Source of the DNA: Muribaculaceae bacterium
Lineage (GTDB): Bacteria > Bacteroidota > Bacteroidia > Bacteroidales > Muribaculaceae
Length of the DNA: 53,041 nucleotides
Direction of reading: 5' to 3'
Assembly (NCBI GenBank): GCA_029061225.1
Contig: JAIDSM010000135.1
Coordinates: 1 to 53,041, forward strand
Under the pieces are notes generated by a model. The model did no database searches. It was not told the origin of the DNA and saw only the letters and a program-made list of their open reading frames with translations. Shown one piece after another: positions 1 to 9,307 of this stretch (the first letter of the stretch is position 1; every line of letters starts with the position of its first letter). The translations under genes and the position numbers were made by a program.

Positions 1-50
1 TCTTTTTACCTGTATTTAATTGTTTTTATATTCTTGTTTTAATTTGTTTG

Positions 51-58
51 CAAATTTA
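51..58 (-). promoter_or_regulatory. Possible -7 element facing off the left edge
   Basis: Bases 51-58 read TAAATTTG on the minus strand, matching the Bacteroidetes -7 consensus TAnnTTTG. No TTTG lies at the usual 19-20 bp upstream; the nearest is only 12 bp away, so the match is half a promoter. It would drive a gene left of the window. The rest of 1-155 is AT-rich sequence with no ORF that I can support. Confidence 0.3.
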
Positions 59-155
59 TTAATATTTTTTCAAATATCCAATTGGTTGCACAATTATTTT
101 TATTTGTGTATTTTTATTGTTCTGTTTGATGTGGATTGGAAGTAAATATAAGAAG

Positions 156-187
156 AAACGGCCGCTTCCCTGAGAAAGCGGCCGTTT
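156..187 (-). terminator. Intrinsic terminator after the repeat lipoprotein gene
   Basis: A perfect 12-bp stem (AAACGGCCGCTT at 156-167 with its complement at 176-187) and an 8-nt loop lie 18 bp past the stop codon of the lipoprotein gene. On the minus strand the stem is followed by a T-rich stretch (TTTCTTCTTATATTT). It would end the TonB receptor-lipoprotein transcript. Confidence 0.75.
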
Positions 188-205
188 TGGAGTTAAATGG
201 AATGA

Positions 206-2527
206 TTATTCAGCTGCGAGCATGTAGAGCGAGGGGAGGAAGGAATTAGCCTGCTCGGCATCATAGCAGCCCCATGATGAATAACCGGATGAATACTGTA
301 TCCATTTGCCGCTGCCGACATTCTTAATGGTCCATAGTCCTTCACCATTGCATGTAGCAGTAAATATGTAGCTTGGATCGATTGAGCCGTCAGAAACCGC
401 AGGTGCGTCAGCCAGATTGAAAGAAGTGTATGTACCTGACATGTAGCTATAGCGTCCGTTTGAGTCAACGATGAAGAACTGGCCTTCGCCAAGCTTGTAT
501 TCTTTATCGCCGACTATGGCGCTGCTCGCAAATGTGAAGGCGTTGACTTCATTCTTCTCTTCAATTACGTTGCCGGTAATCTTGATCGGAGCGGTATACA
601 TGTAGCCATAGTTCTTGGAAGCAGCTGTTGGGATTGCGCAGATTCCTTCTGCTACCAAGAGATACTGACGGTCAAGGATAAGTTCGGTGGTATAGTTGAA
701 GTAAGCCTTGCCTACATATTTCACGAAGTTCCATTTGCCGTCCTTCTTGACGAACTGTGCGGTCTTGGTTTGGAGGTCATTGTTGTTGATTGTCCAGTTC
801 TGACCGTCATATACGAGTACGGAGCAAGCGCCATTGTTATATTCAACAGCCACCTGGTCTCCTTCTGCTGCATAGGGCAGGTTGTTCTTCACGAAGATCG
901 GGAGATAGAAAGACGCGTCGTCGAGCTTATTGTTGTCAAAGCCCATGGCTTCATAGTCGGCAGCATTGAGGGCGATGACATTTTCTGCCTGAACCCACTT
1001 GCTTCCGTCAAATTCATACACAGCGGTCATGGCGGAGGTGACGGGTGTGCCGGCTACGACCTTTGCAGGACGCGCTGCAGGGGTTGCCTCTGAGGAGGCG
1101 GCGTTGTATAGCTTTGGAAGGGCTCCCTTGGCTTCTGCATATGAACCCCAGCTGTTGTAGCCTCCGTCATATTGGATCCACTTAGCTGTCTCGCTGTTTG
1201 TGAGGGTAACGGCTCCGGTTGCATCAAATGTCAGACTCCATACAGCACCTGACTCAGGCTCTTCTTCAGAGACATTGAAACTGTTGTAGGTGCCTGTCTG
1301 ATAGACAAAGCGTCCGTAGCTATCCTTAATGTAATATCCTCCCTTGGTCAGTTCGAAGGTGAAAGCGTTCGATGGATCAGGTGAAACCACGATACCATTC
1401 TCTACATTCATATCCACGCTTGCAAGATAGCCATAAGTCTTGTTCGAAGCCAGAGGTCCTGCTCCATGGCCGTCTTCAGTCACGAGGTAGAATTTGGGAT
1501 CGGGTGCTTTGTAGAGTACAGGAAGAGAACCCTTGGCATCAGCGTATGAACCCCAGCTGCCGTAGCCGCCGTCATACTGAATCCACTTGCCCACTTCTGT
1601 GTTGGTGATTGTTGCCTGTCCATTGGATGCAACGTCCACTGTCCATACCGCACCTGATTCGGGTAGTGTAGCTGAGAAATTGAAACTGTTGTATGTACCC
1701 TGCTGATAAAGGAAACGGTTGTAGGAATCTTTAATGTAGTAGCCGCCTGCAGTTGGTATGAAGGTGAATGCATTTATCTCACTTGCATTTACTGTTCCGT
1801 TGGATACGCTCATATCCACTTTGGCGAGATAACCATAATTTTTGCTTGCAAGAGGACCTGCTCCATTGGCACCGTCAGCTACGAGAAAGAACGTGCCTCC
1901 TATGAATTCATCTGCATCGGAATCGGAGATGAATATAGGGTTGGCAGTGCTTTCGTTGTAGCTTACAATAGCGAATTCTCCGGCGGCAGCATTAGGATAG
2001 GCTTCCTTGAGGATTGCTGGAAGCTTGGCATCGGCGGGTGTCATCGGAGCGAAACCGGAGATGAAATCCGTTTCACTGCCCCATGCATTTACATAGTCTG
2101 CTTTGCTGACGGTGTATTTCTCTGCGCCGGCGATCTTCGCAATGATAGGATCGGTGACGCCGGTTTCGTTGAAAGTCACGTTTACTTTCGATCCTTCGGA
2201 TGCGAGGAAATAAGGAGCGTTGCTCGATGCCAGGAATGCGGGAAGGTATTCCTTGGCCGGTATTTCTGCTGAGAAGAGGCTGTTGTTGCCTACTGCTTTC
2301 AAAGCGTTGGCAGCGCCGGCCGATTCCGCGAGGGCCTTGTTTGTAGAGTTGGAAGCGACTGCCTTGTAGTCGGCGTCCGACATCGTGAACTCACCCTCAA
2401 TGGCGGCGTCGTAGTTTACGCCGGCCTCGAAGCCGTCCAGTTTGTCGTTCCAGGAGTTTTCGCCGCAGGAAGCCAGCATGGCCATCGCACCTAAGGCGAA
2501 AAATATGTTGTTTGCTGAAATCTTCAT
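206..2527 (-). CDS. Large outer-membrane/surface lipoprotein built of internal repeats
   Basis: This 773-residue protein starts with a lipoprotein signal peptide ending in the lipobox LASC, so Cys21 should be lipidated. Two repeat types are visible. Type B, about 130 residues, occurs at roughly 212-340, 345-474 and 640-770; each copy carries NYGYL or TYGYL, NAFTF, GTYNSFN or GTYTSFN, KWIQY and a SWG/LPxLY end. Type A, about 60 residues (x-ADY...LPxFL...GDxVxVxYN), occurs near 46-120, 137-190 and 540-605. I recognise no enzymatic motif. The gene starts 9 bp after the TonB receptor stop, so the two are surely co-transcribed and may form a receptor plus surface-lipoprotein pair, although the protein does not look like SusD. 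The ligand is unknown. Confidence 0.85.
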   Translation of the reverse strand: MKISANNIFFALGAMAMLASCGENSWNDKLDGFEAGVNYDAAIEGEFTMSDADYKAVASNSTNKALAESAGAANALKAVGNNSLFSAEIPAKEYLPAFLASSNAPYFLASEGSKVNVTFNETGVTDPIIAKIAGAEKYTVSKADYVNAWGSETDFISGFAPMTPADAKLPAILKEAYPNAAAGEFAIVSYNESTANPIFISDSDADEFIGGTFFLVADGANGAGPLASKNYGYLAKVDMSVSNGTVNASEINAFTFIPTAGGYYIKDSYNRFLYQQGTYNSFNFSATLPESGAVWTVDVASNGQATITNTEVGKWIQYDGGYGSWGSYADAKGSLPVLYKAPDPKFYLVTEDGHGAGPLASNKTYGYLASVDMNVENGIVVSPDPSNAFTFELTKGGYYIKDSYGRFVYQTGTYNSFNVSEEEPESGAVWSLTFDATGAVTLTNSETAKWIQYDGGYNSWGSYAEAKGALPKLYNAASSEATPAARPAKVVAGTPVTSAMTAVYEFDGSKWVQAENVIALNAADYEAMGFDNNKLDDASFYLPIFVKNNLPYAAEGDQVAVEYNNGACSVLVYDGQNWTINNNDLQTKTAQFVKKDGKWNFVKYVGKAYFNYTTELILDRQYLLVAEGICAIPTAASKNYGYMYTAPIKITGNVIEEKNEVNAFTFASSAIVGDKEYKLGEGQFFIVDSNGRYSYMSGTYTSFNLADAPAVSDGSIDPSYIFTATCNGEGLWTIKNVGSGKWIQYSSGYSSWGCYDAEQANSFLPSLYMLAAE

Positions 2528-2536
2528 ATCGATGTC

Positions 2537-5233
2537 TTAGAATGTGAGTTTGAGACGAAGTGAATAAGTGCGGCCGAAGCTATAGAATACACGGTAAGCG
2601 TTCTGCCATGTGCCATCGCTGGTAGCCGAGGTGTAGGCATCCATGATATAGTTGTAGTTGCAGAGGTTGTTGACGTTGCCGTAGACGGTGGCGTTAAGTC
2701 CTCCAAGCTTGAAGCTATAGCTTGCGCTCAGGTCGAGCTGGTTGCCCCATGGAATTTCCCATGGATTGCCGAGTTCCATTGTCTGGCCGGTGCTGAGGTT
2801 ATTGCCGGTGATTGTGTAGTCTGAATAGTTGCGCGCCGATGCTACCCAGTCCACTCCGATGCGCCAGCCCTTGAGAGGCTTGACCGTCATGCTGAGTGCA
2901 CCGGTAGTCTGTGCTGAACCACCTACCTTGCGGCCCTTGGTGTTAAGTTTTGCCCAAAGGTGGTCTTCAGCCATGATGCCGGAAGCGATTGCTCCTGTGC
3001 TGAGGTTGGCAAGAGGCTGAGACTCGGAGTTGTAGAAGTAGCCGATTGTGTTGGAGTCGTTGATCCAGTCGCCGTAGGAGAACATACCGGAGAACTCAAG
3101 CCAGTTGAAGGGCTTATAGGTAGCTGCTACCTCCACACCCATATGGCGGGAAGCAACGCCGCTCATGTTCATCACGTAGCGTGTGCCGTCCTGCATGGTG
3201 TTGGTCTTCACCATTGTCTGGTCCATCCAGCGTGTGAAGTATCCGTTGATCTGTGCTGTGAATTTGGGAGAGTGGAACTCATAGCCGATTTCAGCAGATA
3301 CGCACTTTTCATTGAGGGCGTTGGGGTTGGCTGCATTAGACACTTCTCTCGAAAGGAAGGCTGCCGACATGAATGGAGCGCGGCTGATGAAGCCACCGTT
3401 GGCAAACACGTTGTTGTGGCGGTCGATATTATAGTTGATACCTGCCTTTACGTTGCCTGCGAGGAAGTTCAGTGTTTCGGAACGCTGATGTGCCTTGTCA
3501 TAATAGAAGCGGTTGACGAGCCAGTCAGAATTGTTGTTGATGGAGCCTCCGAGGAAGACGTTGAGCTTATCGTCTTCAAGGCAGGTGTATTCGAGCTGGG
3601 CGTAAAGACCTTCCTGCGCTACATATCCAGTATAGTCGCGGTATACTATATCGCCCACGCCGAGCTTCTGATACTGCCAGTTTGGATCTGCGGCTGCGCT
3701 GTTGTTGGCGGGGAGCACGTTTTTGCGGGAAGAGTCGTCTACATAATACTGACCGTTGAAAAGGTCGCTGATCTTTGTCTGATGCAGGCCTGCATAGTAG
3801 CGAACGTCAAGACCGACGAGAAGGTTGAGGTGGTTTTCGATAAGCTCGTTCTTATAGGTTGATACAAGGCCTACCCAGGTGTGGTTGTTGATTGAGTGGG
3901 CCATCACCATGTTGGATCCTGTGGTCGATGCCGCGTTCATCTCTTCGATAGCGGCATAGTCGAATGTGCCGTCATCGCAACGCCATGTGTCTGAGAGCAC
4001 TCCGTTGCTTGCGCCATACCACTGGCTGCGATAGTCGGAAGTACGTCCCTGTCCGCTGGTGCCGTAACCGTTGGCGATGGAGAGATATACTGCGGTAGAG
4101 AGGCTTGACTTAAAGTCGATCTGCCAGATATGGTTAAGTGAGATCTGTGGTTTGTGGAAATGGTTCTGGTTTGAGACGTAAGCCTGTCCGTTGAGTCGGT
4201 AGCCGAATGTCGGGTTGTAGCGATACATGCTTTCGCCATCCATGTAGTTCTTTACGTTCTGCCATCCCTCGATGGTCAGACCATTGTTGGAGTCACGTTT
4301 CCAGTGATCCTGGGGAGATCCGAAAGCGGTAAGGCTCAGCTGATGGTTATCGTTGATCTTTTTAGAGATGTTGACAAACCATGTGAATGCATCGAAGCGG
4401 GTGCCCTGGATGTAACCGTCGCCCCACTTGCGGCTACCCATCAAAGTGATGGCCCAGCCGTTTTTCATAAGGCCTGTCGATGCGGAGAAGCCGATATGGT
4501 TCATATTGTCATTGCCCATTCCGTAGAAGACTGTGCCTCCTCTCTTGGCGTCAAGGCTCTTGGTGGTGATGTTGAGCGTACCTCCCACAGAAGGAGTGGA
4601 GATGATGGCAGCTCCAAGACCGCGCTGAGTCTGCATTGAGGAAGTCACATCGCTGAGGCCTGACCAGTTTGACCAGTACACGCCGCCCCATTCCATATCG
4701 TTGACGGGAACGCCGTTTACAAGCTGAGCGACATTGGTGCTCTTAAAACCACGCATGTTGATCTTGGCGTCGCCGTAACCGCCGCCGTCCTTAGTGGCCC
4801 AGACGCCGGGGGTCGTCTTCAGTACTTCAGGAAACTCCTGGCTGCCAAGCTTGGCTTCGATGAATGGAGCGTCGACAGTAGAAACGGCTACCGGTGTCTT
4901 GCGGGTCTTGGCAACCGACTGGGTGACCACGACGTCCTGGAGCATGGTGGTCTCACTGTCGAGCACTACGCGTCCTATTTCAGGCTGAGCCTTCACTGTC
5001 TTGTCCTGGAAACCTACGTAGGAGATCTTGAGATCCTTTGTGTTGTCAGGAACTGAGAGCGAGAAATTGCCGTCGATGTCGACTGCGGTTGCCGTCGATG
5101 TGCCGGGCACTGCGACGGTCGCTCCAATCAGGGGTTCTCCCTGCTTGTCAAAAACAGATCCGCGGCAGACGTAGTTGGCCCAGGCAGCTGAGCACAACAC
5201 CATGAGGGCGGATAAGAGAAACAGTCTCTTCAT
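2537..5233 (-). CDS. TonB-dependent outer-membrane receptor with carboxypeptidase-like N-terminal domain
   Basis: An 898-residue outer-membrane transporter. In order it has a signal peptide (about 1-19), a carboxypeptidase-regulatory-like beta-sandwich (about 22-92, with GEPLIGATV and the VDIDGNFSL turn), a plug domain (about 95-230, with INMRGF and QRGLGAAI) and a 22-strand-type barrel ending in the usual terminal Phe (LKLTF). Such receptors import ligands with energy from TonB-ExbBD. The fold and the preceding extension are the SusC-like/CarboxypepD_reg type, but no SusD-type partner follows; the partner is the repeat lipoprotein 9 bp downstream. It lies 42 bp after yitT with no clear promoter between, so read-through from yitT is possible. 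The substrate cannot be told from sequence. Confidence 0.93.
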   Translation of the reverse strand: MKRLFLLSALMVLCSAAWANYVCRGSVFDKQGEPLIGATVAVPGTSTATAVDIDGNFSLSVPDNTKDLKISYVGFQDKTVKAQPEIGRVVLDSETTMLQDVVVTQSVAKTRKTPVAVSTVDAPFIEAKLGSQEFPEVLKTTPGVWATKDGGGYGDAKINMRGFKSTNVAQLVNGVPVNDMEWGGVYWSNWSGLSDVTSSMQTQRGLGAAIISTPSVGGTLNITTKSLDAKRGGTVFYGMGNDNMNHIGFSASTGLMKNGWAITLMGSRKWGDGYIQGTRFDAFTWFVNISKKINDNHQLSLTAFGSPQDHWKRDSNNGLTIEGWQNVKNYMDGESMYRYNPTFGYRLNGQAYVSNQNHFHKPQISLNHIWQIDFKSSLSTAVYLSIANGYGTSGQGRTSDYRSQWYGASNGVLSDTWRCDDGTFDYAAIEEMNAASTTGSNMVMAHSINNHTWVGLVSTYKNELIENHLNLLVGLDVRYYAGLHQTKISDLFNGQYYVDDSSRKNVLPANNSAAADPNWQYQKLGVGDIVYRDYTGYVAQEGLYAQLEYTCLEDDKLNVFLGGSINNNSDWLVNRFYYDKAHQRSETLNFLAGNVKAGINYNIDRHNNVFANGGFISRAPFMSAAFLSREVSNAANPNALNEKCVSAEIGYEFHSPKFTAQINGYFTRWMDQTMVKTNTMQDGTRYVMNMSGVASRHMGVEVAATYKPFNWLEFSGMFSYGDWINDSNTIGYFYNSESQPLANLSTGAIASGIMAEDHLWAKLNTKGRKVGGSAQTTGALSMTVKPLKGWRIGVDWVASARNYSDYTITGNNLSTGQTMELGNPWEIPWGNQLDLSASYSFKLGGLNATVYGNVNNLCNYNYIMDAYTSATSDGTWQNAYRVFYSFGRTYSLRLKLTF

Positions 5234-5275
5234 AGTTTTTTAGTTGTTGGTTATTGTTTGTTATGATGGAAAAAT

Positions 5276-6265
5276 CTATCGCTGTCCGATTTGCTCCGCT
5301 GTGTCGGTCTGTAGCGTGGTGGTGTGATTCTTTTTCGATTTAATCTTCACTTTATACATGTCGAAGCCTTTGCCGAAGACACCGTTGACCGCTCCCTGAG
5401 TTATGAAAGCATCGTCGTCTATGCCCTTGACAAGACGCATTATTCCCGGTGCCTCTATCTTGCGGCACCACACCATAAGGATCTTTATCGGCTTCTTACT
5501 GTACCATCCCTCGCCGTCAAGAACTGTTACTCCTCGTTTGGCCTCGTTGTTGACTGCGTCGGCTATCGTCTGCCATTCCCTGCTGAAAATGATGAACTGG
5601 ACTGCCTGACGATTTCCTACCACAATCATATCTGCGCAGTATGATGCTACAAAAGTGACGACATAGCCGTAGACTATGATGGGGACACGTGCCTCAAGAC
5701 GCTCTCCGAAAGTTCCGTCAAACGGCAGGAAGATACTGCTTGAGACAATCACCATATCAGTTATCACCATGGCGCGTCCGATGCTGACGTTGCTGAGTTT
5801 ATTGACCATCGATGCAACGATGTCTGTGCCTCCAGTAGATCCGTTGTGTATCAAGACTGTGCCCACACCTAAACCGCAGATGATGGCGCCTAAGATGGCG
5901 CTAAGCGACATGTCTTCAAGTATAGGATGTCCAAGACTCATGAAGAAAGCCTCGCCTACACCGATGGAGAGCGATACAACCGTTGCTCCGAATATCGTAC
6001 GAATTACGAATGTCTTGCCTACGATGCGGAAGGCAAACGCAAGAAGCAGGAGGTTGAGGGCATATTGCGTGGCCGCCACAGGTATGGTCTCGTTCGTGGC
6101 AAAATATACAAGTGTGCCTACACCTGTCAGGCCGCCCATCACTATCTTGTGCGGAAGTATGAAGGCGCAAAAACCGAAAGCATACATAAAGATACCGACT
6201 ATAATCATTATATAATCGAATATCAGGCTTTTACGTGATATGCTGAATCCAAACATAGTTTTCAT
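5276..6265 (-). CDS. YitT family membrane protein (DUF161 + DUF2179)
   Basis: A 329-residue inner-membrane protein with about five to six hydrophobic segments in residues 15-205, including the family motifs GLTGVGTL and HNGSTGGTDIVA, followed by a soluble DUF2179-type domain (about 225-310; RGVTVLDGEGWYS, FITQGAVNGVFG). The family's function is not settled. A TAAATTTG -7 element ends only 5 bp before the first ATG, so translation from that ATG would be nearly leaderless. The second Met (codon 4, position 6256, followed by FGFS) is an equally good start. The C-terminal tail is polar and Lys-rich. Confidence 0.88.
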   Translation of the reverse strand: MKTMFGFSISRKSLIFDYIMIIVGIFMYAFGFCAFILPHKIVMGGLTGVGTLVYFATNETIPVAATQYALNLLLLAFAFRIVGKTFVIRTIFGATVVSLSIGVGEAFFMSLGHPILEDMSLSAILGAIICGLGVGTVLIHNGSTGGTDIVASMVNKLSNVSIGRAMVITDMVIVSSSIFLPFDGTFGERLEARVPIIVYGYVVTFVASYCADMIVVGNRQAVQFIIFSREWQTIADAVNNEAKRGVTVLDGEGWYSKKPIKILMVWCRKIEAPGIMRLVKGIDDDAFITQGAVNGVFGKGFDMYKVKIKSKKNHTTTLQTDTAEQIGQR

Positions 6266-6269
6266 GGTG

Positions 6270-6277
6270 CAAATTTA
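6270..6277 (-). promoter_or_regulatory. -7 promoter element for the yitT-type gene
   Basis: TAAATTTG on the minus strand matches the Bacteroidetes -7 consensus. No TTTG is found 19-20 bp upstream, so the -33 half is weak or absent. The predicted start of transcription falls about at 6266, directly against the first ATG at 6265. Confidence 0.5.
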
Positions 6278-6381
6278 CAAAAAAATAATTTAAAAATCAT
6301 TAAATCGACCGATTATTTATTGTGTGTTTTACAACATGTCAGTTTTTCCCTTTGCGCAGGGACTCAGAAGTGGCAAAAAGA

Positions 6382-6405
6382 AAGGCCTCCGAGTTTGGAG
6401 GCCTT
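6382..6405 (-). terminator. Intrinsic terminator after the M48 protease gene
   Basis: A perfect 9-bp stem AAGGCCTCC/GGAGGCCTT with a 6-nt loop is followed on the minus strand by TTTCTTTTT. It lies 21 bp after the protease stop codon. Confidence 0.85.
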
Positions 6406-6426
6406 ATGCATAGACAGTAGTCTTTG

Positions 6427-7227
6427 TTATTTTTGAGTAGCTTCCGGACGGGCAATTCCGTCTTTCTCACATCTCTTTGTCATCCTATCGATACGTTCCT
6501 TTGTATCGGGATGAGACGAAAACATTTTCTGGACTGTAGTAGACTTTACGTTGCCTTCCAGATTCTGCAGCTTTTCAAATGATTTCACCATTCCCCAGGG
6601 GTTGCGTCCGTTGGCGACGAGGAAGTCATATCCGCAGTCGTCTGCTTCCTTTTCCTGTTTCTGGGAATACTTTGCATTGATCAGAGACTCTCCGAGTGAG
6701 CCGAGCTGTGACTCGGTGAGAGCTGCGGCCTTTCCTCCGGTGGATGCCACGGCATCCTTGACGGCTCCTGTAAGAAGCTCGGTCTTGAAAGCGTTTTTAG
6801 AGTGGCGTTTCACCACATGGCCGATCTCATGCCCGATGATCCCCATTAGTTCATCATCGTCCATAATATCCATAAGGGCTGCGAACACGCGCACACTGCC
6901 GTCGGGACAAGCGAACGCATTGACGTCTACTACATTGTATACCTTGAAGTTCAAGGGAATGCCATCTGCATCTGTTATGCCTTCAACGAGTTTGTTGAGT
7001 CGCCGCGTGTAGGGATCATCGGCGGGGAGCACGGGATTGTTCTTGTCCATCCAGTCAACGGATTCCTTGACATAATCGGCCATCTGCTGGTCTGTGAGTG
7101 TAAAGGCCTGCACCGCTTTTGCGGCACTTCCTACGGCCTTCTTCAAATTGAACTGAGCGTAAGAGATGCCGGTGCCGGCAACTATAAGTGCTGCAGCCAT
7201 CAATGCTTTGATCAGGTAGTTTCTCAT
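6427..7227 (-). CDS. M48 family zinc metalloprotease, secreted
   Basis: The 266-residue product starts with a signal peptide (about 1-24, ending SYA before QFNLKK) and carries the zinc site HEIGH at 133-137 plus a downstream EKEAD segment that would supply the third ligand, as in M48/Oma1-like periplasmic proteases. A longer open frame extends to 7383. I reject it because the ATG at 7227 is where the signal peptide begins and the promoter's start site at about 7337 lies inside the extension. It is probably a periplasmic or lipid-anchored quality-control protease; the substrates are unknown. It is monocistronic: it has its own promoter and terminator. Confidence 0.9.
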   Translation of the reverse strand: MRNYLIKALMAAALIVAGTGISYAQFNLKKAVGSAAKAVQAFTLTDQQMADYVKESVDWMDKNNPVLPADDPYTRRLNKLVEGITDADGIPLNFKVYNVVDVNAFACPDGSVRVFAALMDIMDDDELMGIIGHEIGHVVKRHSKNAFKTELLTGAVKDAVASTGGKAAALTESQLGSLGESLINAKYSQKQEKEADDCGYDFLVANGRNPWGMVKSFEKLQNLEGNVKSTTVQKMFSSHPDTKERIDRMTKRCEKDGIARPEATQK

Positions 7228-7340
7228 ACTTTGTTTGACAGTTAATATAAATTTTATGAAATATTCGTTTACGCCGGATAATGGTAGGAGAGAACATGAT
7301 GAAACATCTATTCGGACTGATAAGTCGAACGAGCTAATTA

Positions 7341-7372
7341 CAAAATTAATAAATTCAGATAATCTATACAAA
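7341..7372 (-). promoter_or_regulatory. Bacteroidetes-type promoter for the M48 protease
   Basis: On the minus strand TTTG (7372-7369), a 20-bp spacer and TAATTTTG (7348-7341) match the consensus exactly. The predicted start is near 7337, giving a 5' UTR of about 110 nt before the ATG at 7227. Confidence 0.8.
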
Positions 7373-7389
7373 TAAATCTTCATAAAAAA

Positions 7390-7420
7390 TTCCGTAGACT
7401 GTCGGAGACAGTCTACGGAA
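7390..7420 (-). terminator. Intrinsic terminator after the 576-residue secreted protein gene
   Basis: A perfect 14-bp stem (TTCCGTAGACTGTC and its complement) with a 3-nt loop is followed on the minus strand by a run of six T. It lies 35 bp after the stop at 7456. Confidence 0.9.
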
Positions 7421-7455
7421 TATATAATGTTTATTCTCTTGATTATGTCAGCTAC

Positions 7456-9186
7456 TTACTTCCTGACGATCTTTTCAGTGCGGATGCTTCCGTCGCTCAT
7501 TGTGGTTCGCTTAAGAAGGATGCCACTTGCTGCGCGCCCCAATACTTTTCTGCCGTTAAGGTCGAATACTTCGGTGTGTATTTTCGATGGTATTGAGATT
7601 TCACCTGCCGAAACTGTTTGTCCCTGCGTATTGACTGTGACAATCTCGCTCTCGCCTCTGATATCGCCGTCGATGTAGAGTGCGCGTACACCGATGGTCT
7701 GTATATCCTTGCGCTTGAAAGCCACTCCGTGGTAGTTGCCACCTGAGTATATGTCGTCTCCTGCATTGAGCTGCACAGGAATGTCCGTGATTTCCTTGAT
7801 ACCTTCATCTGCAAGACTCGGATATTCCTCAGAGGTGAATGTGTAGAGTTCTCCGTTGAGGTAGATGTTGTAATAGATATTGGTATCCCATAATATCTGG
7901 CCTTCCTCGTTGTCGCCGAAGATATTGAACTCAAAGGCGTAGCTGTAGTCTGGATCCATGAATTCAATATCATTGACGGAGATGACTTCAGGCGCGATGG
8001 GAGCATAATCCTTGATAGGTCCTTGTGAATAGATGCGGTCGATGGCGTAATATTCGCATGGATATGTCTCTACGTTGCCGAAGTTGAAAATCACGTAGGC
8101 ATAGTCGTATCCTTCGGGTATTACGGGACGGAACACGTTTGTCTCGGGATCGTAGTTGAGCACGAGGGGTTCTTGTGAAACACCGAACGAATACATTTCC
8201 ATGCCCCAGTCTTCGTCAAACCATGTCTCTCCTTCTCCTGCCATCATAAAGATATAGTGGTTATAGTATTTTCCGAGGAACTGGTTGGAAGGAATTGTAA
8301 GGACGTTTTTCTCTTTATCGAAGGTGCCGTAGATGACGGCATCCGGCATGCCGCTTGCAAGCCCCGAGATGTAGGTCGTGCCGTCCTTCTCTCCGATTCC
8401 AAGTGGACGAAGTACGGTATGGTCCCATCCGGTGTATTCGTCGGCAAGGATATATGACCGGTCATATTCAATTCCTTCGGGAATTTTAGCTGGAGTTGCG
8501 TCGAAGGGAAGAAGTGTGAGGAACATTTCGCCGTATCCTTGCCATAGTCCGTTGCAGGTCACTCCGAGCATATTTTCGCTGTCCATCATGTAGCTTCCGT
8601 CTTCTCCTTTCGTAAAGACGATGCTTCTTGTTTCTTCGGAGGGGATGAATGTGTTGTAGTATCCATCAGGATGATTGGGGTCCTCTACCTCGGTGTATTC
8701 GAGCACATCGACATAAAGGTCAAAAGTCTCGTCCTCATATACCGATCTGTAGAGAGGCTGAGGGAAATCAAACTTTATGCCGTCATCCGTCACCGTGCCC
8801 TTGATGTAAGTGTCCCAGTCAAGCATGCTGACAGGATTCTTGAGATAGACTTCACCGTTGTCTGTCCATACTCCTTCGTAAGCGATGCCGTAGGTCTCAT
8901 CCATTTCTACTTCTTCGTAGTAGAGATAAAATGTGTTTGACGATCCGAGCATGGTCACTGTCGTTCCTTCCGGAGCCTCTGTAATCACGCCGAAATCATC
9001 TGCATCCGCTCTTGTCAGAGGTGTTTTTGCGACGATAGAGGGTGTCTTGAGTGTACCGAATTTATGCGTTTTCAATCCGGGGACACCGGGCTTTATGGCG
9101 CCGTTGTCTTTCGCAGGCACTTTCATTGCGCCGAAGGCCGACACTGTAAGTAAAGCTGTGGCCAGTGTGAGTAGAAGTTTCCTCAT
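7456..9186 (-). CDS. Secreted protein of unknown function with C-terminal sorting-like tail
   Basis: A 576-residue protein with a signal peptide (about 1-19, ending AFGA). The middle is rich in acidic and aromatic residues and looks all-beta; no catalytic motif is evident. The C-terminus (VFDLNGRKVL...GSIRTEKIVRK) resembles the short type A sorting/secretion tail of Bacteroidetes cell-surface proteins: a 'xxLxGRxV' strand, then a conserved turn and a basic end. The 530-residue protein at 22278-23870 has the same overall plan, so the two may be distant paralogues. It has its own -7 element and a strong terminator, so it is probably monocistronic. The function is not recognised. Confidence 0.8.
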   Translation of the reverse strand: MRKLLLTLATALLTVSAFGAMKVPAKDNGAIKPGVPGLKTHKFGTLKTPSIVAKTPLTRADADDFGVITEAPEGTTVTMLGSSNTFYLYYEEVEMDETYGIAYEGVWTDNGEVYLKNPVSMLDWDTYIKGTVTDDGIKFDFPQPLYRSVYEDETFDLYVDVLEYTEVEDPNHPDGYYNTFIPSEETRSIVFTKGEDGSYMMDSENMLGVTCNGLWQGYGEMFLTLLPFDATPAKIPEGIEYDRSYILADEYTGWDHTVLRPLGIGEKDGTTYISGLASGMPDAVIYGTFDKEKNVLTIPSNQFLGKYYNHYIFMMAGEGETWFDEDWGMEMYSFGVSQEPLVLNYDPETNVFRPVIPEGYDYAYVIFNFGNVETYPCEYYAIDRIYSQGPIKDYAPIAPEVISVNDIEFMDPDYSYAFEFNIFGDNEEGQILWDTNIYYNIYLNGELYTFTSEEYPSLADEGIKEITDIPVQLNAGDDIYSGGNYHGVAFKRKDIQTIGVRALYIDGDIRGESEIVTVNTQGQTVSAGEISIPSKIHTEVFDLNGRKVLGRAASGILLKRTTMSDGSIRTEKIVRK

Positions 9187-9241
9187 AAGCTTTATTGGTT
9201 ATTATTGAATAAAATTTGTCAATTGATGCGTTAATCAATTG

Positions 9242-9249
9242 CAAATATA
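9242..9249 (-). promoter_or_regulatory. -7 promoter element for the 576-residue secreted protein
   Basis: TATATTTG on the minus strand fits TAnnTTTG. No clear TTTG is present 19-20 bp upstream. The predicted start near 9238 gives a leader of about 50 nt. Confidence 0.5.
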
Positions 9250-9307
9250 ATCCTTTTTTCTACAATAATGCTTAATCTGGTTTAAGAAATGTGATTTTTA
9301 ACTAAAA

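Noticed and set aside
2960-3862. 300-codon plus-strand open frame opposite the TonB receptor
   Set aside because: Antisense shadow of the receptor gene; Cys/Val/His-rich composition and no family resemblance.
206-5233. SusC/SusD polysaccharide utilisation locus
   Set aside because: The lipoprotein has no SusD features and no glycosidase or sensor gene is adjacent.
7228-7383. Extension of the M48 protease frame
   Set aside because: Puts the signal peptide internally and lies across the predicted transcript start.
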